Assembly: GCA_002780065.1 (NCBI GenBank)
Contig: PEWQ01000053.1
Span: 1-12,353 of the forward strand
Source: Candidatus Hydrogenedentes bacterium CG07_land_8_20_14_0_80_42_17
Lineage (GTDB): Bacteria; UBA8481
DNA: 12,353 bases
Direction: 5' to 3'
Positions 7,038 to 12,353 of the stretch are shown here, piece after piece. The translations under genes and the position numbers were made by a program. The notes under the pieces were generated by a model that did not search any database, was not told the origin of the DNA, and saw only the letters and a program-made list of their open reading frames with translations. How positions within the stretch are numbered: position 1 is the stretch's first letter; the number at the start of each line of letters is the position of its first letter.

Positions 7038-7096
7038 AATTTATCAGGGGTGCGTGCTTTTCAAAAGGATGTGATAACCGCACCCCAAGATAAATT
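7038..7096 (+). terminator. Long inverted repeat after flagellin, probable terminator or 3'-stabilising hairpin
   Basis: AATTTATC (7038-7045) pairs with GATAAATT (7089-7096), and GGGGTGCG (7047-7054) with CGCACCCC (7079-7086). Together they make 16 bp in two blocks separated by a 1x2 internal loop, with a 24-base apical loop. It starts four bases after the flagellin stop. There is no clear U-tract, so intrinsic termination is uncertain; mRNA protection or a REP-like element are alternatives. Confidence 0.6.
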
Positions 7097-7113
7097 CATG
7101 ATGCGGGGGAAAT

Positions 7114-7142
7114 TTCATTCCGAACGGTTCCAATTTTATGAT
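7114..7142 (+). promoter_or_regulatory. Weak sigma-70-like promoter for the GDP-sugar synthase gene
   Basis: TTCATT (7114-7119) and TATGAT (7137-7142) are 17 bases apart. The -10 box is good and the -35 box is poor. A transcript would begin around 7149, only about five bases before the ATG at 7154, which fits the absence of an SD there. Confidence 0.3.
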
Positions 7143-7153
7143 ATTGTTTTATC

Positions 7154-8050
7154 ATGAAAATACTTGTCACAGGCGGAACAGGAATGCTGGGAAGAGCTCT
7201 CACCGAGTATCTTCCAGACGCAATATTTGTATCGAGCAGAGATGCTGATTTACGAAATATAAGCGAGACCGAATATCTCATAAATAAAATCGCGCCGCAG
7301 ACAGTAATTCATCTTGCCGCCGAAATCGGCGGAGTCAAAGCAAATATGGAAAAAAATCTGGAGTTTTTTGAATCGAATCTGCTCATGAATACCAATGTCA
7401 TAAGCTCTTCAGTAAAACATGGAGTCAAAAGATTTATCGGAGTTCTTTCCAGTTGCGCGTATTTCATTCCCGATGACCGGCCAGGCACCGAATCCGATCT
7501 GCATGTAGGTCTTCCCTATTTTGGAAATCTCGGATACGCATATTCGAAACGTGCTCTTGACATTCATGCGCAAATTGCTGCTGATAAAACTAAAATGCCT
7601 TACATGACTGTAACCCCTGTAACTATGTTTGGGCCGCACGATAACTTCAATTCTGAAACCGGGCATGTAGTCGCCGCGCTCATCGTCAAAGCTGTAAGCG
7701 CTGTAGAAAAAAACGGGACGATGTCTGTCTGGGGGAGCGGCAAGGCTATCAGGCAATTTGTTTATGTAAATGATATTGCAAAAATTCTCGCGCAACTTAT
7801 TGAAATAAATTTGACTGGAAATTTGATTATCGCGCCGGACATGGGAATCGAGATAAAAGCTCTGGCTGAGAGAATAGCGAATGCCGCGGGCTTCAAAGGA
7901 AGAATCGAATTTGATTCTGCAAAACCAGAAGGAGTCTCAAGAAAAGTTATTCAGAGTAAAAAGTTCAAAGAAATATTCGAAGATTTTCTTTTCACAGATA
8001 TAGACAAAGCATTGCAAGAGACAGTTGAGTGGTATAGAAAAAACAAGTAG
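7154..8050 (+). CDS. GDP-L-fucose synthase / GDP-L-colitose synthase family epimerase-reductase
   Basis: A 298-residue extended SDR. The Rossmann motif is TGGTGMLG (6-13), with HLAAEIGG (53-60). The catalytic centre is LSSCAYF (S100, C101) and Y128-x3-K132 (GYAYSK). FGPHDNFNSETGHVVAAL (159-176) matches the GDP-fucose synthase block, with H171 at the position of the epimerase acid/base His. The family epimerises C3/C5 or C5 and reduces the C4 keto group of a GDP-4-keto-deoxy sugar with NADPH. ColC, which completes GDP-colitose after ColD, belongs here. A ColD-like 3-dehydratase about 1.1 kb away makes a ColC-type role plausible; GDP-fucose or a heptose analogue are alternatives. No SD precedes the ATG, so translation may be near-leaderless. 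It lies downstream of flagellin but on an independent transcript if the inverted repeat terminates. Confidence 0.85.
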   Translation: MKILVTGGTGMLGRALTEYLPDAIFVSSRDADLRNISETEYLINKIAPQTVIHLAAEIGGVKANMEKNLEFFESNLLMNTNVISSSVKHGVKRFIGVLSSCAYFIPDDRPGTESDLHVGLPYFGNLGYAYSKRALDIHAQIAADKTKMPYMTVTPVTMFGPHDNFNSETGHVVAALIVKAVSAVEKNGTMSVWGSGKAIRQFVYVNDIAKILAQLIEINLTGNLIIAPDMGIEIKALAERIANAAGFKGRIEFDSAKPEGVSRKVIQSKKFKEIFEDFLFTDIDKALQETVEWYRKNK

Positions 8051-8080
8051 TCATAAACATTCATAAATTTCTTGCGCATC

Positions 8081-8108
8081 TTGCACATATTTAATTTCAT
8101 GGTATTAT
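8081..8108 (+). promoter_or_regulatory. Sigma-70-like promoter for the cyclase-to-OB-fold operon
   Basis: TTGCAC (8081-8086) and TATTAT (8103-8108) are separated by 16 bases in the 80-base gap before the cyclase gene. A start near 8115 would leave a short leader containing the SD AAAGGAG (8117-8123). It is the best match in the gap and is not confirmed. Confidence 0.4.
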
Positions 8109-8130
8109 TTTTTCTGAAAGGAGTTTTATT

Positions 8131-8916
8131 ATGGTAAAAATGTATGATCTTACTCAAAGGCTTTCCATTCACACTCCGCCGTGGCCGAGCTATATGCCTC
8201 TTCAGGTTCAGTACTTCAAGCGCATCGCTGGAGCTCACATGGGGCAAGGCGCAAACGGACAAATCATAAAGACATCGAATCATGTCGGCACTCATCTCGA
8301 TGGCGAGATTCACTTTGCGTCTAATGGCAGAGCAATCGGTGAATTATCTCTGGACGAGCTTGCCGGTCCAGGCGTTGTTGTAGACATTTCTGATTGCGTC
8401 AGTGATTATTCTCTATATTCGCCAAAGATGCTGATGGATCGAGCGGATATACGAAAGGGAGATATTCTCATCATAAACACCGGTTATCACCGATATGCAT
8501 GGGATCAGCCTCAAGCCGACGAAGTCAGGTACATGGTGAAGCATCCGGGACCTGATCCTGATTTTCATAAATGGGCGCTAAAGATGAAGTTCAAATGGAT
8601 CGGAGTCGATTGCGGTTCAGCGGATCATCCAATGAATACAATTCTTCGTTCATGGCATCCGAGGCTCTTCGCCGAGGCTGAAAACAAATTGAAAAAAGAT
8701 TACGGCAAGAGCTGGGACGAAATGTATCCGTACGAAGAATATTATCAAGTGATGCATCTCAAACTATTCCCGAAGGGACTCATTCACGCGGAAAATCTGG
8801 GTGGAGAAATTGAAAAGCTCAATAACAAAAGAACATGGGTCGGCTGTTTTGTATGGCGCGCAATCGAGCTTGAATCGTGCATTGCTAGAATTGTAGCAAT
8901 CGACTTTAAAAAGTAA
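8131..8916 (+). CDS. Cyclase-family (kynurenine formamidase-like) metal-dependent hydrolase
   Basis: A 261-residue protein of the cyclase superfamily (KynB, isatin hydrolase and relatives), which usually hydrolyse amide or lactam bonds using Mn2+ or Zn2+. The metal signature is SNHVGTHLDGEIHF (49-62), giving H51, H55, D57 and H61. Near the C-terminus GLIHAENLGGEIEKL (216-230) corresponds to the family's E-N-L active-site stretch, and a final ESCIARIVAI strand closes the fold. It is longer than KynB (about 210) because of a segment around residues 135-212 rich in aromatic and charged residues, so the substrate is probably not formylkynurenine. The start has AAAGGAG (8117-8123) seven bases upstream. 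It is the first gene of a five-gene operon and is followed after 28 bases by a nitrilase-like amidase. Confidence 0.87.
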   Translation: MVKMYDLTQRLSIHTPPWPSYMPLQVQYFKRIAGAHMGQGANGQIIKTSNHVGTHLDGEIHFASNGRAIGELSLDELAGPGVVVDISDCVSDYSLYSPKMLMDRADIRKGDILIINTGYHRYAWDQPQADEVRYMVKHPGPDPDFHKWALKMKFKWIGVDCGSADHPMNTILRSWHPRLFAEAENKLKKDYGKSWDEMYPYEEYYQVMHLKLFPKGLIHAENLGGEIEKLNNKRTWVGCFVWRAIELESCIARIVAIDFKK

Positions 8917-8944
8917 TTTGCTGTTTAAAAAAGCGAGGAAGTAA

Positions 8945-9808
8945 ATGGAGCGTTTCAAAATTGCATGCGCGCAATTTCCGATAATTCCAAATTCGATCGA
9001 TGCGAATACTGAAATGTGCATAAAATGGATTGGCAGAGCCTCTAAAGATCATAAAGCAAATCTAGTTGTTCTTCCGGAATCAGCCACAACAGGTTTCACT
9101 CCGAATATGCCGCTGGAAGCATTCTACAACATAATCGAGCCGTTAGATGGTTCTTCAGTCGAAAAAGTTTGTAAGGCCGCAAAAGATTTTGGAATCTATG
9201 TCATCTTTCCAATGTATGAAAAAGCGAAAAAGAAGAATATCATCTTCAATTCCGCAATTGTTATTTCAGATAAAGGCGAAGTGAAAGGTGTATATAGAAA
9301 GACTCATCTCTTTCCTACCGAGCGAATAAATTGCGGAGGCTGGAGCACTCCGGGCAAAGAGCTTCCAGTATTTGATTGCGGATTTGCCAAGATCGGAATA
9401 ACCATCTGTTACGAAGGAGATTTTCCGGAGCTGTCTCGAATTCTGGTTTTGAAAGGCGCAGAGGTCATAGCAAGACCTGCGGCGTTTTTAAGAAGTTTCG
9501 AGATATGGGAGCTTACAAACAAAGCTAGAGCATATGATAATCACGTTTATGTAGTTGCGACAAATAGTATAGGACCTGATGCAGGCGACAATTATTATTT
9601 TGGACATTCAATGATAGTCAATCCACTCGGTCAAAAAATTGCTCAAGCGCGCGGCACAAAAGAGATTGTCTCTGCATGGATAGAATCCAATCCTCACAAA
9701 TATGTGACCTACGGTTCAAAAATGGAAAGAAAATTTGATCATATTGAAGATCGAAACGTATCGATTTATGATATTCTTTTATTAAAGGAGGCAAAGAAAA
9801 GGAAGTAA
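8945..9808 (+). CDS. Carbon-nitrogen hydrolase (nitrilase superfamily amidase)
   Basis: A 287-residue nitrilase-superfamily enzyme with the complete Glu-Lys-Cys triad: E45 in LPESATTGF, K119 in YRKTHLF and C155 in ITICYEGDFPE. The second structural Glu region (PTERINCGG, E127) is also present. Members hydrolyse nitriles, aliphatic amides, carbamoyl amino acids or glutamine through a thioester at the Cys. The YEGDFPE motif points to an amidase or carbamoylase branch rather than a true nitrilase. GAGGAAG (8935-8941) precedes the ATG. Standing next to a cyclase-family hydrolase, it could perform the second of two C-N bond cleavages, for example ring opening then deamidation or decarbamoylation, but no substrate can be read from the sequence. 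Confidence 0.9.
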   Translation: MERFKIACAQFPIIPNSIDANTEMCIKWIGRASKDHKANLVVLPESATTGFTPNMPLEAFYNIIEPLDGSSVEKVCKAAKDFGIYVIFPMYEKAKKKNIIFNSAIVISDKGEVKGVYRKTHLFPTERINCGGWSTPGKELPVFDCGFAKIGITICYEGDFPELSRILVLKGAEVIARPAAFLRSFEIWELTNKARAYDNHVYVVATNSIGPDAGDNYYFGHSMIVNPLGQKIAQARGTKEIVSAWIESNPHKYVTYGSKMERKFDHIEDRNVSIYDILLLKEAKKRK

Positions 9809-9883
9809 GCTTTGTAAAATTCCAAGATCTTAATTTTTAATACTTTGCTCGGTAAAGTCACTGAGTAAGAAAGGAAGGTTTTT

Positions 9884-10636
9884 ATGTCTGTAGATTTGGA
9901 GAAATTATTAAGGCCCGTAGACACGCCATTGCCGCCATATCCGCCAAAGGTAATCACACTTGCTGACGGTTCAAAAATGGTTGTAAGACAGATTGGGCGT
10001 GATGACATACCCGATCTTCTTCCTCATGTAGAAGCTCTAATACATCATGAACGCGATTATTACGATATTGTTTCGGTGAGAGTCTATGCAGAACTTCTCG
10101 CATATTATAGATATCGTGTAGTTGATGAATATGTGCTGATCGGTCAAATAAACGGTGAACTATCCGCCATAGTGAATGGAAGAATATACTCACCTGAAAT
10201 CGGAATGTCTTATCATACTCTCGGACTTAAACGAGGACTCAGGATTGGCGCTCACTGCTTTGCGGCAAAGATGGAATATCATATCGATGTATTAAAACAG
10301 GAAGAAGTATTAATCGTTGCCGAATCACCAATTGGATTCAGACGCTGGATGATCGAATATAATCTCGAAAAAAAATTCGAAATACCTCACGAACTCGGTG
10401 GTTCTCCATCGTACTCATTGACGCGTGAAATATTCAATCGTGCCCGCGGAAGCTTAATAGTAGGTTCTCGGCCTGTTCCGCAAGATCTGCTGGACGAGGC
10501 AATGGAAAAAATTCTACCGCCGTCCGATCCTCCAAAAGCACCTCCGGATTTTCTCGCAGCAACGCGGGCGAAATACGACTCGACAGGCACATCCATCATT
10601 GCGGATCCGAAGAGAAAGAAGGTGTCCCATGCGTGA
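9884..10636 (+). CDS. Unrecognised protein, weak GNAT acyltransferase resemblance
   Basis: A 250-residue soluble protein that I cannot assign firmly. A Pro-rich leader (VDTPLPPYPPK, 12-22) precedes a segment typical of GNAT N-termini, VVRQIGRDDIPDLLPHVEAL (33-52). A strand-like region (VDEYVLIGQINGELSAI, 79-95) and GLKRGLRIGAHCFAAK (113-128) sit where acetyl-CoA-binding motif A would be, but the Q/R-x-x-G-x-G/A P-loop is imperfect. AESPIGFRRWMIEYNLEKKF (145-164) resembles the last GNAT helix and strand. A C-terminal tail of about 70 residues, Pro- and Lys-rich, is not part of a GNAT fold. The start has AAAGGAAGG (9870-9878). The gene overlaps the thiolase gene by 8 bases, so the two are probably coupled and functionally linked. 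It could be an acyltransferase or a degenerate CoA-binding subunit. Confidence 0.7.
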   Translation: MSVDLEKLLRPVDTPLPPYPPKVITLADGSKMVVRQIGRDDIPDLLPHVEALIHHERDYYDIVSVRVYAELLAYYRYRVVDEYVLIGQINGELSAIVNGRIYSPEIGMSYHTLGLKRGLRIGAHCFAAKMEYHIDVLKQEEVLIVAESPIGFRRWMIEYNLEKKFEIPHELGGSPSYSLTREIFNRARGSLIVGSRPVPQDLLDEAMEKILPPSDPPKAPPDFLAATRAKYDSTGTSIIADPKRKKVSHA

Positions 10637-11804
10637 AGTCTATATTGTCGGAATTGGTATAACTTCATTCGGTCGTCTTGAATATCCTCTAGTCGAGATA
10701 GCTTCTTATCCATCAGTTGTGGCTCTTCAAGATGCCGGGCTCGATACTGTAGATCACCTCTTTGTCGCAAATATGGGTGGAGGTCGAATCAATCATCAGA
10801 CTGCTCTAAGTTCTGCAGTGCTCGATCATCTTTCACTCTGGCCTGCCGGATCAGAAACGATAGAGAACGGACCTGCTTCAGGTTCTTCGGCTGTTAAACT
10901 CGGATTTCAAGCAATTGCATCCGGCATGTGCGAAACCGTACTCGTTGCCGGTGCCGAGCGAATGAGCGAAGTTAATCAACTCGATGCAACTGATTTTGTT
11001 GCGACTTTAACTCATCCGATGGCCGAACAGATTTACGGCATAACTCTTCCTGCGCTCGCCGGAATGTTCACGAGACTTTACATGGAAAAATACGGCGTCA
11101 CGCGTCGGCATTTAGCTATGGTTGCAGTCAAGAATCATGGAAACGCAATGGATAATTTCTTTGCTCACGTTCACACCAGAGTGACGTTAGAAGGCATACT
11201 TGATGACCGTGATGCGGAAACAAACAATCCTGTAATTGCAGATCCGCTTCACTTTTTTGATATGTGTCCTGTTTCCGACGGAGGCGCCGCAGTGGTTCTT
11301 GCCTCAAAAGAAGTTGCAAAGAAGCTTGGCAAACCCATGATACGTATTGCAGGCGTAGGACAGGCAACAGATACTCATGCGGTACACGAAAGGCCTGATC
11401 CTACAGAATTGACGGCTGTAAGACTCGCCGCAAAAAGGGCTTTTGAGATGGCAAAGATTGAGCCCAAAGATGTAAATGTCGCAGAACTGCATGATGCATT
11501 TACGATTCTTGAAATTGCCGAGAGCGAAGAAGTCGGATTCTTCAAGAAAGGCGAAGGACACCTTGCACTTGAACGAGGTGAAACTCAATTAACAGGAAAA
11601 ATTCCGATCAATCCTTCAGGCGGATTGAAAGCCAAAGGACATCCTGTCGGTGCAACAGGTGTAGCACAAGTGCACGAAATTGTTTTGCAGCTCAGAGGTC
11701 AGGCTGAAAAGCGGCAAGTAAAAGATCCTAAGATAGGGTTTACATGCAACTTCGGCGGGTTCGGAAACAATGTTGTCTGTACGGTCATTAAGAAGGAGGA
11801 GTGA
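10629..11804 (+). CDS. Thiolase-fold protein (SCP-x/archaeal type) with Pro at the nucleophilic Cys position
   Basis: A 391-residue thiolase-superfamily protein. Where the acyl-accepting Cys lies in the usual NxCASG motif, the sequence reads ENGPASGSSAVKLG, with P82 (CCT at 10872-10874). The other catalytic elements are intact: H288 in AELHDAFT and H338 in GLKAKGHPVGATG. The C-terminal strand TCNFGGFGNNVVC carries C373 and C384, as in DUF35-linked thiolases. Normal members form or cleave beta-ketoacyl-CoA thioesters; without the Cys, acyl transfer by the standard route would fail. I chose the ATG at 10629 (AAGAAGG upstream) over a TTG at 10599, because MREVYIVGIG is the usual thiolase N-terminus. 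It overlaps the preceding gene by 8 bases and is followed after one base by its OB-fold partner, an established pairing for this subfamily. Confidence 0.88.
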   Translation: MREVYIVGIGITSFGRLEYPLVEIASYPSVVALQDAGLDTVDHLFVANMGGGRINHQTALSSAVLDHLSLWPAGSETIENGPASGSSAVKLGFQAIASGMCETVLVAGAERMSEVNQLDATDFVATLTHPMAEQIYGITLPALAGMFTRLYMEKYGVTRRHLAMVAVKNHGNAMDNFFAHVHTRVTLEGILDDRDAETNNPVIADPLHFFDMCPVSDGGAAVVLASKEVAKKLGKPMIRIAGVGQATDTHAVHERPDPTELTAVRLAAKRAFEMAKIEPKDVNVAELHDAFTILEIAESEEVGFFKKGEGHLALERGETQLTGKIPINPSGGLKAKGHPVGATGVAQVHEIVLQLRGQAEKRQVKDPKIGFTCNFGGFGNNVVCTVIKKEE

Positions 11805-11805
11805 T

Positions 11806-12165
11806 ATGATACGCGATATTTTAGGATATAAATGCAGAAAGTGCGGTTCTATCTCTTATCCAAATCATTACAGGTGTCCCAAATGTCATCACACAGAATG
11901 GAGAAAAATGGATGTCGAGTTTGATACATTACCTCTTCCTAAAAATGGAACACTCCTGACTTACACACATCTTTACGCTTTGCCTCCGGATTACGAACAA
12001 GTCTTTCTTACACTAGGCATAGTTGAGCTCGAGAACGGCAACAGATTGACAGGACAGTTGAAGATAGAAAAACCAAAAATCGGAATGAAGGTAAAAGGCA
12101 AAGTCGAGGTTGTTCGAAAAACAGATTACGATAAATATTACGGCATTGTCTTTTACGAATCATAG
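11806..12165 (+). CDS. Zinc-ribbon/OB-fold protein (DUF35 type), thiolase partner
   Basis: A 119-residue protein. The N-terminal rubredoxin-like zinc ribbon has C10-x2-C13 (YKCRKCG) and C24-x2-C27 (RCPKCH). An OB-fold follows (about 40-117), with the typical TYTHLYALPPDYEQVFLTLG and NRLTGQL strands. DUF35/OB-fold proteins bind the neighbouring thiolase or 3-ketoacyl-CoA synthase and hold the CoA moiety, as in archaeal thiolase/HMG-CoA synthase complexes and the BbsAB benzoylsuccinyl-CoA thiolase. The ATG at 11806 has AAGGAGGAG (11793-11801) upstream and lies one base after the thiolase stop, so the pair is surely co-translated. An upstream alternative start at 11770 would lie inside the thiolase gene and lacks family-like residues. 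It is the last gene of the operon. Confidence 0.9.
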   Translation: MIRDILGYKCRKCGSISYPNHYRCPKCHHTEWRKMDVEFDTLPLPKNGTLLTYTHLYALPPDYEQVFLTLGIVELENGNRLTGQLKIEKPKIGMKVKGKVEVVRKTDYDKYYGIVFYES

Positions 12166-12205
12166 ATTTATCGAAATGATGTAGAGACGCAATATTTTCT
12201 CTTCA
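12166..12205. repeat. Degenerate palindromic element next to the tandem array
   Basis: GTAGAGACGCAATATT starts at 12181, and AGAGA (12183-12187) can pair with TCTCT (12198-12202). It looks like a decayed relative of GTAG-type short palindromes, directly before the 51-bp tandem copies, and may act as a hairpin downstream of the operon. Confidence 0.35.
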
Positions 12206-12353
12206 CGTAGGGACAAGGCATTGCCTTGTCCTATTTGGCCAGGGCGGGTGCCCTATCGTAGGGACAAGGCATTGCCTTGTCCTATTTGGACAGGGCGGGT
12301 GCCTTGTCGTAGGGACAAGGCGGTGCCTTGTCCTATTTGGCCAGGGCGGTGCC
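12206..12353. repeat. 51-bp tandem repeat, three copies (last cut by the window edge), each a dimer of a palindromic half-unit
   Basis: Copies begin at 12206, 12257 and 12308 with CGTAGGGACAAGGC; the third is 46 bases to the window end. Each holds a near-perfect palindrome, GGACAAGGCA-T-TGCCTTGTCC (12211-12231, 12262-12282, and 12313-12333 with GGT in the centre). A second weaker hairpin follows (AGGGC/GCCCT in copy 1; GACAGGGC/GCCTTGTC with one G-T pair in copy 2). The two halves of a unit align with each other, so the 51-mer is a diverged dimer. Copy 3 also lacks one G in its GGGCGG stretch. No gene is visible here; the array probably continues beyond the window. Confidence 0.88.

Noticed and set aside
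9809-9883. Internal promoter in the 75-base gap before the GNAT-like gene
   Set aside because: TTGTAA and TAATAC can be found, but the spacing is 20 bases, outside the usual range, so I did not annotate it.
10599-10628. Upstream TTG start for the thiolase gene
   Set aside because: It adds ten Arg-rich residues inside the previous gene; the ATG at 10629 has an SD and gives the normal thiolase N-terminus.
10387-10770. - strand open frame of 127 codons across the GNAT-like/thiolase junction
   Set aside because: It lies opposite two coupled real genes and has no SD or recognisable motif.
11770-11805. Upstream start for the OB-fold gene
   Set aside because: It lies inside the thiolase gene; the ATG at 11806 has a strong AAGGAGGAG and begins next to the zinc ribbon as in the family.
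12206-12353. CRISPR array
   Set aside because: Copies are directly adjacent with no unique spacers, the repeat itself is the whole 51-bp unit, and no cas gene is visible.
12206-12353. Peptide-repeat gene encoded by the 51-bp units
   Set aside because: The 17-codon periodicity keeps frames open, but there is no start or SD, copy 3 has a one-base deletion that breaks the frame, and palindromic structure explains the conservation better.

Overview
The window looks like a piece of a flagellated, diderm-type bacterial chromosome with moderate to low GC. The supporting features are a bacterial flagellin behind a sigma-28-type promoter, genes for GDP-heptose and deoxy-sugar synthesis of the kind used in surface polysaccharides or protein glycosylation, and consistent Shine-Dalgarno (SD) sites. 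No rRNA or other phylogenetic marker is present. The short palindromic tandem repeats at the right edge recall those of poorly sampled environmental lineages. I cannot assign a phylum.

Layout. Positions 1-914 hold an AT-rich membrane protein on +, probably the C-terminal part of a larger polytopic protein that has lost its frame near position 100. It ends one base before a convergent minus-strand operon. Read from 6034 down to 916, that operon encodes a ColD-like PLP sugar 3-dehydratase (catalytic Lys replaced by His), an extended-SDR sugar epimerase/dehydratase, a heptose-1-phosphate guanylyltransferase (HddC-like), a GmhB-like heptose bisphosphate phosphatase, a DHH-family phosphoesterase and an HD-domain phosphohydrolase. 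The last five genes overlap or lie within 8 bases of each other. On + follow a short flagellin (6209-7033), whose leader has two hairpins carrying CsrA-type ANGGA motifs, and a gene of the GDP-fucose synthase/GDP-colitose synthase family (7154-8050).

From 8131 to 12165 lies a second + strand operon: a cyclase-family (Mn-dependent amidohydrolase-like) protein, a nitrilase-superfamily amidase, an unrecognised protein with weak GNAT resemblance, a thiolase-fold protein whose nucleophilic cysteine position is proline, and a zinc-ribbon/OB-fold partner (DUF35 type). The last 148 bases are a 51-bp tandem repeat that is itself a dimer of a palindromic unit.

How the genes may work together. Dephosphorylation and guanylylation of a heptose (GmhB, HddC), SDR chemistry, C3 deoxygenation (ColD-like) and C5-epimerisation/C4-reduction (ColC/GFS-like) would form a route to a GDP-3-deoxy or 3,6-dideoxy sugar, possibly a heptose. 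The flagellin in the middle makes flagellar glycosylation one possible destination. The second operon combines two C-N hydrolase families with a thiolase/OB-fold pair and may encode an uncharacterised catabolic or tailoring pathway. Its thiolase may be non-canonical. These pathway assignments are inference from family and context.
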